Shown: positions 15,978-22,740 of the stretch, piece by piece
How the letters are laid out: each line of letters begins with the position of its first letter
Position numbering within the stretch: the first letter of the stretch is position 1
Assembly (NCBI GenBank): GCA_049301135.1
Contig: JBAQKP010000195.1
Span: 1-28,236 of the forward strand
Origin: JAYXXU01 sp049301135
Lineage (GTDB): Bacteria > Pseudomonadota > Gammaproteobacteria > Pseudomonadales > Moraxellaceae
Direction: 5' to 3'
DNA: 28,236 nt
Translations under genes and position numbers: made by a program
Notes under the pieces: generated by a model
Databases searched by the model: none
What the model saw: only the letters and a program-made list of their open reading frames with translations
Told to the model about the DNA's origin: nothing

Positions 15978-16466
15978 ATGCAGGTGATTGGTGATCTATC
16001 AAAAATTGCATTTGAAATCGGTGCAATCGAGCCCAACACGCTGCTTCGAGACGTCAAAATCTATATCGCGAATCAGAATATTTGTCCTATTGATAGCCGT
16101 GTCTATTTGCCTGTTTTTCGAAATGGTTTGTCTATGGAAGTCAGCCGTCTGAAAACCACACTCTGTTTTAAAAACGATGAAAATTGCACCGTTCATTTGC
16201 CGATAGAAGAGCGTTTTGACACTATATTTTTTAATCAAGGCTGCGAGATTTCAAATGCGTATCGGCTGATGCAATGGGGTGAAACGACGGATGACGTAAT
16301 GGTTTTGCTCATCGCTGATGTTGGACTGTTGTATTTAACTGCAAAGCTTTATGCAAAACCTGAACGTTTTTTGGTTGTGCAAATTTGGCCGTATGAGCTT
16401 ATTCGGCTGTATGAGGAGCTATTATCGGTGTTGGAGTCACCCAAAGTATTTGATTCTACAACATGA
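15978..16466 (+). CDS. Unknown AT-rich protein, possible Imm42-like immunity protein
   Basis: A 162-aa soluble-looking product. The opening VIGDLSKIAFEIGAI, then strand-rich text including VKIYIANQNICPID, is reminiscent of Imm42-type immunity proteins of polymorphic toxin systems. This is memory-based pattern recognition, not a database match. The codon use is clearly more AT-rich than the flanking exonuclease and rlmD genes, indicating an insertion between two genes that are usually neighbours. The start follows the exonuclease stop by 5 bp with only a weak G-rich site upstream. No cognate toxin gene is adjacent, so if it is an immunity gene it is an orphan. Confidence 0.6.
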   Translation: MQVIGDLSKIAFEIGAIEPNTLLRDVKIYIANQNICPIDSRVYLPVFRNGLSMEVSRLKTTLCFKNDENCTVHLPIEERFDTIFFNQGCEISNAYRLMQWGETTDDVMVLLIADVGLLYLTAKLYAKPERFLVVQIWPYELIRLYEELLSVLESPKVFDSTT

Positions 16467-16482
16467 AAAAGTGTTCCAGTCC

Positions 16483-16566
16483 ATGCAGGAATACGGCGTG
16501 ACTGGCATGATCAAAGTGAATATCAAACATCAAGCGCTCCTTTCCGCCCTCAAGCACACCCTCTGA
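16483..16566 (+). pseudogene. Possible 3' gene remnant before rlmD
   Basis: An open frame from ATG 16483 to TGA 16566 encodes MQEYGVTGMIKVNIKHQALL plus a short tail, and stays open upstream to about 16467. Its base composition resembles the core genes rather than the AT-rich gene just before it. It could be the stranded end of a gene truncated by that insertion, or merely non-coding spacer. Confidence 0.2.
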
Positions 16567-16601
16567 CAATCCGTTATACTTGCGCCAATTTTTAAACCTG
16601 T

Positions 16602-17987
16602 TTGGATACAACCTTGAGACGCAAGCAACGCGAAAAGCTCCGCCAGCAAGCCCCGCTGACCTTTACTATCGAATCCCTCTCACACGAAGGTCGCGGCGTC
16701 GCCCACTACAGCGACCATCCTGAGCATAATCCGGCCAAACTCGGCAAAAAAGTCTTTGTTTCTTTTGGTTTGCCCAACGAAACCGTCACCGCCAAAATCA
16801 CCGAATCCTTCGGCAAGTATGAAGAAGCCGATGCGCTCGAGATCAGCAATCCATCGCCGGATCGGGTCGAGCCGATTTGCCCGCACTTTACCGTGTGTGG
16901 CGGCTGTAGCTTGCAGCACTGGTCAACAGACGCGCAGATCAACTTTAAGCAAAGCGTACTGGCGCAGCACTTTAAGCACTTTGGTGACCTGACCCCAGAC
17001 GAGTGGCTGCCGCCACTGCGCTCAACCCAGACCGACTATCGGCGCAAGGCACGGCTCGGCATGCGCTATGTGCATAAAAAAGAAAGCATGTTGGTCGGTT
17101 TCCGTGAGCGTAACAGCAACTTCCTCGCTGAGATTGGCGTGTGTAAAGTGCTTGATGCACAGATTGGCGAGCGGATTGGTGAGCTTAAAAATCTGTTTTC
17201 GACCTTAAGCGTGCGCGAAGAATTGCCACAGCTTGAAATGGCAGTCGGTGATGACGGCGTGGCGATGATCGTACGTCACATGCAGCCGCTGACTGATGAG
17301 GATCTGGCCAAACTGCTGGCGTTTACCAATCCGCTCGGCTGGCAGTTGTACCTACAACCGAAAGGCTACGACACGGTACATCGGGTCGATCAGCCGGATG
17401 CACCGATGCGTCTGCATTATGACTTGCCAGATTTTGGCATTCGGTTTGCATTCTCACCGCTGGATTTTACCCAAGTCAATCGCGATATTAACCGCCAAAT
17501 GGTCACGCTGGCCTGTGATTTGCTGGATCTCAAAGCCGGTGAACGGGTGCTGGATCTGTTCTGCGGGCTGGGCAATTTCTCGTTGCCGCTGGCCAAGCGG
17601 GTCGGTGAAACTGGCCATGTGATCGCGGTCGAGGGCAGTGCGGAGATGGTTGAGCGTGGTTTTGAAAATGCCAAACTCAATAATCTGAGCAACGTCGAGT
17701 TTTATGCGCAAGATCTGACCAAAGACTTTTCGCAGCAGCCGTGGGCAGTGCAGGGCTTTGATGCGTTGTTGATCGACCCGCCGCGCAGTGGTGCAGAAGA
17801 AGTGATGCACTATCTGGATCGCTTTAATGCCAAGCGAATTGTCTATGTCTCGTGTAACCCCGCGACCTTGGCGCGTGACGCTGGTATACTGGTCGGCAAG
17901 GGCTACCGCATCAAAAAAGCCGGTGTGATGGACATGTTTACCCACACAGGGCATGTCGAGTCGATTGCCTTGTTTGAGCGCGTCTAG
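16602..17987 (+). CDS. rlmD: 23S rRNA (uracil(1939)-C(5))-methyltransferase RlmD
   Basis: SAM-dependent enzyme methylating U1939 of 23S rRNA. The 461-aa product has a TRAM domain (about 15-85), an iron-sulfur cluster site CPHFTVCGGC (Cys93, 99, 102) completed by Cys181, a SAM-binding motif LDLFCGLGNFSLPLA, DPPRSG, the catalytic nucleophile Cys418 in VSCNPATLARD, and the general base Glu453 in HVESIALFER. Initiation seems to be at a TTG (16602), because no ATG occurs before the TRAM domain; a second TTG at 16614 is possible. A TATACT at 16575-16580 could be a -10 element. It is followed by relA after about 195 bp. Confidence 0.95.
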   Translation: MDTTLRRKQREKLRQQAPLTFTIESLSHEGRGVAHYSDHPEHNPAKLGKKVFVSFGLPNETVTAKITESFGKYEEADALEISNPSPDRVEPICPHFTVCGGCSLQHWSTDAQINFKQSVLAQHFKHFGDLTPDEWLPPLRSTQTDYRRKARLGMRYVHKKESMLVGFRERNSNFLAEIGVCKVLDAQIGERIGELKNLFSTLSVREELPQLEMAVGDDGVAMIVRHMQPLTDEDLAKLLAFTNPLGWQLYLQPKGYDTVHRVDQPDAPMRLHYDLPDFGIRFAFSPLDFTQVNRDINRQMVTLACDLLDLKAGERVLDLFCGLGNFSLPLAKRVGETGHVIAVEGSAEMVERGFENAKLNNLSNVEFYAQDLTKDFSQQPWAVQGFDALLIDPPRSGAEEVMHYLDRFNAKRIVYVSCNPATLARDAGILVGKGYRIKKAGVMDMFTHTGHVESIALFERV

Positions 17988-18060
17988 CCAATAGCGAGCA
18001 GCAGTAACAGTTTGATCTGGTTGACATCGTCGGCCAGATATTGAGGTTGTATTGGACGAA

Positions 18061-18136
18061 AAGCGCATAGGATGTGCGCTTGCTGCATCTGCTGTGTCAC
18101 GGTGTCCTCAAGCGGTATTACAACGCCCTGACACAG
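18061..18136. promoter_or_regulatory. Two inverted repeats in the relA leader
   Basis: AAGCGCA (18061-18067) pairs perfectly with TGCGCTT (18075-18081) over a 7-nt loop. CTGTGTCA (18092-18099) pairs perfectly with TGACACAG (18129-18136) over a 29-nt interval. Neither has a T-run. They could be a weak rlmD terminator plus a leader structure or operator for relA. Confidence 0.3.
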
Positions 18137-18183
18137 TGATGCGGTGATTGCAGCACATTAAATCAAAGTAGAGGAGCAGCCCA

Positions 18184-20481
18184 ATGGTCAAGATTCGTGA
18201 AGAGCTGCCCCGCCATCAGGATGAGGGCAAGTCCGTGTCCGTGATGACACTGGCTTCAGCCGCCGAAATTGATCTGGATACATGGCTGACCCGCCTGTGT
18301 CATCAATTGGACGTTGACGACCTGATTTTGCTGCGCCGTGCCTGTACGTTGGTGTCAACGCGGGCGTTTGATGCGCGTTATACCTGTCGGTCGAGCGCAT
18401 ATCTGACCGGCCTTGGCATGGCGGATATTTTGGCGCATTTGCGCGTCGATGAAGAGACACTAGTCGCCGCGCTGCTGTTTCGCAGTGTGCGCGAACAAAT
18501 CGTCAATCTCGACGAGGTCGGTGCTTTTTTTGGTGCGGATGTACAGGCACTGGTGCATGACACCCTGTCGATGGGTCGCCTGTCTGATCTGATCGAAAAA
18601 AACAAACGCCTCGAAGACCACTTTACCAACAATCAGCGTGAGCATCTGTCCGGCATCTATAAGATGTTGATTTCAGTCACTGAAGACGTGCGCGTGGTGC
18701 TGATTAAGCTGGCCGAGCGTACCTTTGCGGTGCGTGAGTTGTCTGGCGCATCGCGTGATCGCCAAGAGCGGGTAGCCCGTGAGATTCTGACCATTTATGC
18801 CCCGCTGGCACATCGACTCGGCATTGCCCAACTGAAATGGGAACTTGAGGATTTGGCGTTTCGCTTCCTTGCGCCGGAACGCTATAAAGAAATCGCCAAA
18901 CTGCTTAACGAAAAACGTATCGAGCGTGAACAATATATCCAAAAAGTCATCCACTTACTGCGTGCTGAGCTGCAAACCCAAGCCATCGCCGCCGATGTCA
19001 GCGGACGGGTCAAACATATCTATTCGATCTACCGAAAAATGAAAAGCAAGCAACTGTCGTTTGATCAGTTGTACGATATTCGCGCCTTGCGAGTGTTGGT
19101 CGAAACGGTGCCGGATTGCTATCACGCACTGGGCATCGTGCATCAGTTGTGGCGGCATATTCCTGATCAGTTCGATGATTATATTACTAATCCCAAAGCC
19201 AACGGCTATCGCTCCTTGCATACCGCCGTGATCGCCGAAAACAAGTCACTCGAAGTGCAGATTCGTACCTTTACCATGCACCACGAGGCCGAGTTGGGCG
19301 TGTGTGCGCATTTCAACTATAAAGAAGGCAGCAAAAAATCCAACGATCAGCACTTTAATTACAAGCTGCACTCGCTGCGTGCGGTACTCGAAAACTACCA
19401 AGAGCGTTCGGACAGTGCGCCGAGTGTCGATGAAGACGCCGATGATTTGCAGGACTGGGGCGAGTTTGAAAAGATCTATGTCTTCAGTCGTGATGGTGAC
19501 ATTAAAGAGCTACCGAAAAACTCGACTGTGCTGGATTTTGCCTATCATGTGCATACCGAAGTCGGCAATCACTGCTATGCGGCACGGGTCAATCAGCGTT
19601 ATGTGCCGCTGAATTACCAACTCAAAACCGGCGAGCAAGTCGAGATTCTGACCAAGCGCGACCGTGAGCCGAGTCGGGATTGGTTGGTCAATTCACTTGG
19701 TTATATCCGTACCGCACGGGCGCGGGACAAATTGCGGCATTGGTTCCGCCAGCAAGACCGCAGCAAAAACATCGAGATCGGCCAAGATATCCTGAATAAA
19801 GAACTGGTGCGCTTGGCGATCCATCCCAAGAGCATCGACTTAAAAGACTACAGTCAGCATTTTAATGTCAAAACCGGCGAAGATATTCTGTGTGGTTTGG
19901 TCACCGGTGATATTACGCTGACCCAACTGATGCGGCAGATCAATCGGCAGATGCATATTGATCAGGCCGAGCCAGAACTGGTGCTCAAGCCTGCGCTGCA
20001 TCCACGCGCCAGTCAGACCTTGTCGGCGCATGGGATCTTGATTGATGGACTGGACAACGTCGAATTACATTTTGCGCAGTGCTGTCAGCCGGTACATGGC
20101 GAGCCGATTGGCGGCTATATCACGCTGCATCGAGGGGTGAGTATTCATCATCTGAGCTGTGTCGAGTATCAGCGTTTGCTGGTGCGCGAGCCGGAACGGG
20201 TGATTGAAGCCGATTGGGAGTTGCAGCCGACGCGCGGTCAGACCATCGAAATCGTGGTGGAAGCCTATGATCGGCGCGGCTTGCTGAAAGACCTGACGCA
20301 GGTGATTTTTGCCGATCACATCAATATCCGCCAAGTGAATACCATCAGCGAATCGAATGGCATCGCCAATATGCGTTTAATGATTGAAGTCAAAGGCTTG
20401 GCGCAGTTGTCGCGCTTGCTGGCACGCTTGGAGCAGCAACCAGGGATTATTAGTGCGCGGCGGTTGGTGGCGGGGGCGTGA
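18184..20481 (+). CDS. relA: GTP pyrophosphokinase RelA (ppGpp synthetase I)
   Basis: Ribosome-associated synthetase producing (p)ppGpp when uncharged tRNA enters the A site. The 765-aa order is a degenerate HD region (about 60-200) in which the HD-box histidine/aspartates are missing (LLFRSVRE where hydrolases have HDxxED), the synthetase domain (about 260-380; RVKHIYSIYRKMKSKQL and NPKANGYRSLHT), TGS (about 428-490; YVFSRDGDIKELPKNSTVLD), the conserved HFAQCCQPVHGEP zinc-finger-like region near 630, and a C-terminal ACT/RRM domain (about 687-762). Loss of hydrolase residues means a monofunctional RelA, so a SpoT should be elsewhere. GAGGAG lies 6 nt before ATG 18184. Its leader contains two inverted repeats. 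Confidence 0.95.
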   Translation: MVKIREELPRHQDEGKSVSVMTLASAAEIDLDTWLTRLCHQLDVDDLILLRRACTLVSTRAFDARYTCRSSAYLTGLGMADILAHLRVDEETLVAALLFRSVREQIVNLDEVGAFFGADVQALVHDTLSMGRLSDLIEKNKRLEDHFTNNQREHLSGIYKMLISVTEDVRVVLIKLAERTFAVRELSGASRDRQERVAREILTIYAPLAHRLGIAQLKWELEDLAFRFLAPERYKEIAKLLNEKRIEREQYIQKVIHLLRAELQTQAIAADVSGRVKHIYSIYRKMKSKQLSFDQLYDIRALRVLVETVPDCYHALGIVHQLWRHIPDQFDDYITNPKANGYRSLHTAVIAENKSLEVQIRTFTMHHEAELGVCAHFNYKEGSKKSNDQHFNYKLHSLRAVLENYQERSDSAPSVDEDADDLQDWGEFEKIYVFSRDGDIKELPKNSTVLDFAYHVHTEVGNHCYAARVNQRYVPLNYQLKTGEQVEILTKRDREPSRDWLVNSLGYIRTARARDKLRHWFRQQDRSKNIEIGQDILNKELVRLAIHPKSIDLKDYSQHFNVKTGEDILCGLVTGDITLTQLMRQINRQMHIDQAEPELVLKPALHPRASQTLSAHGILIDGLDNVELHFAQCCQPVHGEPIGGYITLHRGVSIHHLSCVEYQRLLVREPERVIEADWELQPTRGQTIEIVVEAYDRRGLLKDLTQVIFADHINIRQVNTISESNGIANMRLMIEVKGLAQLSRLLARLEQQPGIISARRLVAGA

Positions 20482-20515
20482 GTCTGTTATATTCCGGTGA
20501 TAACAACCGGACTGG

Positions 20516-20803
20516 ATGACCAAAATGGAAGAACATATTCAACGTGACTCCGCCTCGTGGGTGTTTTTTGTCAAACTCAGTTTTGCTGCGTCGATGGGTG
20601 CGATGTTGGCAGGGATTTTTTTCTTACCGGCGGATTGGTGGATTAAAGGCTATCTGGTGATGGGGACGCTGTTTTTGACCGGTTCGACCATTACCATGAC
20701 CAAGACTATCCGAGATCAGTCCGAAGCCGAAAAACTGATTAAAAAAATCAGCAATGCCAAAACCGAGAAGTTGCTCAAAGAGTACGATCTGGGTGATAAG
20801 TAA
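20516..20803 (+). CDS. YiaA/YiaB two-helix inner membrane protein
   Basis: A 95-aa protein with two predicted transmembrane helices in SWVFFVKLSFAASMGAMLAG and the YLVMGTLFLTGSTITMTKTI segment, the layout of the YiaA/YiaB domain. A charged Lys/Glu-rich tail (EAEKLIKKISNAKTEKLL) follows. The molecular function is unknown. ATG 20516 is used; ATG 20525 (MEEHIQRD) is an equally possible start. It lies 34 bp after relA and 5 bp before the TatD-type gene, so it may be co-transcribed with both. Confidence 0.8.
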   Translation: MTKMEEHIQRDSASWVFFVKLSFAASMGAMLAGIFFLPADWWIKGYLVMGTLFLTGSTITMTKTIRDQSEAEKLIKKISNAKTEKLLKEYDLGDK

Positions 20804-20808
20804 CCCGC

Positions 20809-21660
20809 ATGCCACTGCAACTGTTTGACACACATACGCATTTTGATCTGCCCGAGTTTGATGCGGATCGGTCGGCGTTGGCGCGGTCAGCAGTGCAGCA
20901 GGGTGTACAGGGCTTGGTACTGATTGGTTATTTGGCGCAGTATTTTGATCGGCTGGCCGCCGTACAGCAGCAGCTACAACAGCAAAAAACAGTACAACAA
21001 AACGTACTAGACACTTATTTGGCCGCTGGGCTACATCCGTTTTATATCCTTGAACATCAGCCGGATGACTTATCGCGCTTAGAGCAGTTTTTGCAGACGC
21101 ATGCTTGCGTGGCGGTCGGTGAGATTGGGCTGGATACCTATACCGATCAGATGAAGCAGCCCAGTGTCTATCAATCCCAAAAAGATTTATTCAGTGCGCA
21201 GTTGGCGCTGGCAGAGCAGTTTGAGTTGCCGGTGATGCTACATATTCGGCGGGCGCATGCGGATAGTCTGGCGATCTTAAAGCGGCATCGGTTTCGGCAC
21301 GGCGGGATTGCGCATGCGTTTAGCGGTGGGATTCAGGAGGCGAAGGCGTTTATTCAGTTAGGCTTTAAGATCGGGATTACCGGCCAGATCACTGACCCCA
21401 ATGCCAAAAAACTCCGTAAGACCGTACAGCAGTTGGTGCATGAGCGGGGCTTAGGGGATTTGGTGTTAGAAACCGATTGTCCTGATATGACGCCGTTGTG
21501 TTGTCGGCAGCCGCACGAGCGACACACCCGCAATACACCGGCCAATTTGCCGCATGTGCTGCGTGGTTTGGCTGAGTTGGTGCATGTATCGGTGGAGGTG
21601 CTGGCGGCGCAGTTGTGGCGCAATACGCGGGACTGTTTGCGGTTGGGGTGTGGTTTTTGA
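20809..21660 (+). CDS. TatD family metal-dependent hydrolase
   Basis: An amidohydrolase-superfamily metalloenzyme; TatD-type proteins are metal-dependent 3'-5' DNases or RNases. The 283-aa product has the metal-binding FDTHTHFDLPEF (His9, His11), GEIGLDTY, MLHIRRAHA, HAFSGGIQEA and LETDCPDM motifs in order, the full set for the family. A Gln-rich stretch (about 55-70) lies between the first blocks. It starts 5 bp after the YiaA-like gene. The stop codon (21658-21660) lies inside the -35 element of the small-RNA promoter described next, so the downstream insertion abuts it exactly. Confidence 0.9.
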   Translation: MPLQLFDTHTHFDLPEFDADRSALARSAVQQGVQGLVLIGYLAQYFDRLAAVQQQLQQQKTVQQNVLDTYLAAGLHPFYILEHQPDDLSRLEQFLQTHACVAVGEIGLDTYTDQMKQPSVYQSQKDLFSAQLALAEQFELPVMLHIRRAHADSLAILKRHRFRHGGIAHAFSGGIQEAKAFIQLGFKIGITGQITDPNAKKLRKTVQQLVHERGLGDLVLETDCPDMTPLCCRQPHERHTRNTPANLPHVLRGLAELVHVSVEVLAAQLWRNTRDCLRLGCGF

Positions 21661-21685
21661 CATGGATAAGTTATAGGTATACAAT
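21657..21685 (+). promoter_or_regulatory. Near-consensus sigma70 promoter upstream of abiF
   Basis: A perfect -35 TTGACA (21657-21662) and a TACAAT -10 (21680-21685) are separated by 17 bp. It overlaps the tatD stop codon. Predicted start near 21692, upstream of a structured leader. Confidence 0.85.
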
Positions 21686-21691
21686 GTGTCG

Positions 21692-21748
21692 CAACAACAC
21701 CCGCCACGCTTCCTTCCTCGGAATAGCGCAAATAGGCGGGTTTTTTTT
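21692..21748 (+). ncRNA. Candidate abiF-associated small RNA
   Basis: The transcript expected from the promoter at 21657-21685 is about 57 nt. CCCGCC (21700-21705) pairs perfectly with GGCGGG (21735-21740). Inside, CGCT/AGCG (21707-21710 with 21725-21728) and TCC/GGA (21711-21713 with 21720-21722) form a nested stem with a pyrimidine-rich loop and a 2-nt bulge. Eight T residues follow. An abiF RNA motif located upstream of abiF genes is known, so location, size and terminator fit. I cannot confirm the motif consensus without a covariance model. Confidence 0.65.
21700..21748 (+). terminator. Intrinsic terminator closing the candidate small RNA
   Basis: The outer GC-rich 6-bp stem (21700-21705/21735-21740) followed by TTTTTTTT (21741-21748) has terminator form, although the loop is long and itself structured. 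It lies 15 bp before the abiF ATG, so strong termination yields the short RNA and readthrough yields the abiF mRNA. Confidence 0.7.
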
Positions 21749-21763
21749 GCACGGATGTTAGCG

Positions 21764-22693
21764 ATGACAAAAAACGCCCACCTCAACAAGCTTCACTATC
21801 ATAAACCCACACAATCGCGTCAATTTTTGTTAGATAAGTTAAAAGAAAGGGGACTTGCTATTACGGATGAGGGTATTGCTCTAAATGCCTTAACATTTAT
21901 CGGGTACTTTCGACTCAGAGGGTATTGTTATTCGCTTTACAATATGACTGATGATCGAAAGCCTGTGCCTGTCGAGCCAAAAACATTTGTTCATGGCACA
22001 ACCTTCTGTGATGTCCTTGATCTATACGAGTTTGACCGAAAAATAAGATTGTTGATTATTGAGGAAATTCAGAAAGTTGAAGTTGGACTGCGTACTTGCC
22101 TTAGTGAACATATGTCGAGCAGCTACGGATCTCATTGGTTTATGAATCTTGCCGTACTTAGTCCCACATTTGAATACGCTGGTTTTTATGCGCGTGTTAA
22201 AGATGCAAAAGAGCTGTTCATATCACACTATTACGACAAATATCAGTCTCCTGTGCTACCGCCTTCATGGATGGTCACGGAGGTACTCACGTTCGGTACT
22301 TGGTCTCGTTTATATGCAGATTTATTTTTGTCGGATCAAAAAGCAATAGCCAAGCAGTTTGATATCAAAAGCCCTGAGGTGATGTCCTCTTGGTTTCATT
22401 GTTTATCACATGTCCGCAACTTATGTGCACATCATAATCGTGTTTGGAATAGAAATTTCCACGCTTTTATGCCTAAAGACACTGATGTATTACAAACGCA
22501 CATGGCGAAGAAAAATACGCTGTACAGCAGACTTTGCGTGATCAAATATTTGTCCGATCAAGTATCTGTGAGTAATGGACTCACTGAGCGGTTAAAAGAG
22601 TTGATTCAGAATGCTCCGTCTGTTGTTACTTTGGAAAAGATGGGTTTTATTGAGAGTTGGCATGAAACTGATTTGTGGGCGGGTGAATCATAA
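21764..22693 (+). CDS. Abi_2/AbiF-family HEPN abortive infection protein
   Basis: A 309-aa putative RNase of the AbiD/AbiF (Abi_2) family, which gives abortive infection against phages. The N-terminal FLLDKLKERGLAITDEGIAL and GYFRLRGYCYSLY, the central LYEFDRKIRLLIIEEIQKVE, and the HEPN motif RNLCAH (Arg218-x4-His223, followed by HNRVWNR) are family signatures. ATG 21764 is preferred; the open frame runs back to 21686 but crosses the promoter and RNA hairpin and encodes no conserved text. AT-rich codon use differs from tatD and rep on either side, indicating horizontal acquisition. Expression is probably limited by the upstream terminator. It is convergent with rep, 47 bp away. Confidence 0.85.
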   Translation: MTKNAHLNKLHYHKPTQSRQFLLDKLKERGLAITDEGIALNALTFIGYFRLRGYCYSLYNMTDDRKPVPVEPKTFVHGTTFCDVLDLYEFDRKIRLLIIEEIQKVEVGLRTCLSEHMSSSYGSHWFMNLAVLSPTFEYAGFYARVKDAKELFISHYYDKYQSPVLPPSWMVTEVLTFGTWSRLYADLFLSDQKAIAKQFDIKSPEVMSSWFHCLSHVRNLCAHHNRVWNRNFHAFMPKDTDVLQTHMAKKNTLYSRLCVIKYLSDQVSVSNGLTERLKELIQNAPSVVTLEKMGFIESWHETDLWAGES

Positions 22694-22740
22694 CCGTATG
22701 TGGCTTGAGTTCACCCTACATGTTTACTGTAAGCCTTCGC

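Noticed and set aside
17454..18068. 204-codon minus-strand open frame opposite the rlmD 3' end
   Set aside because: It lies opposite conserved rlmD motifs and resembles no protein; a shadow of codon bias.
18240..18800. RelA as a bifunctional synthetase/hydrolase
   Set aside because: The HD-type metal-binding residues are absent in the N-terminal region, so hydrolysis is not expected.
21686..21763. N-terminal extension of the AbiF reading frame from GTG 21686
   Set aside because: It would translate straight through the hairpin and T-run of the small RNA and its start overlaps the promoter region; the family-like sequence begins after ATG 21764.
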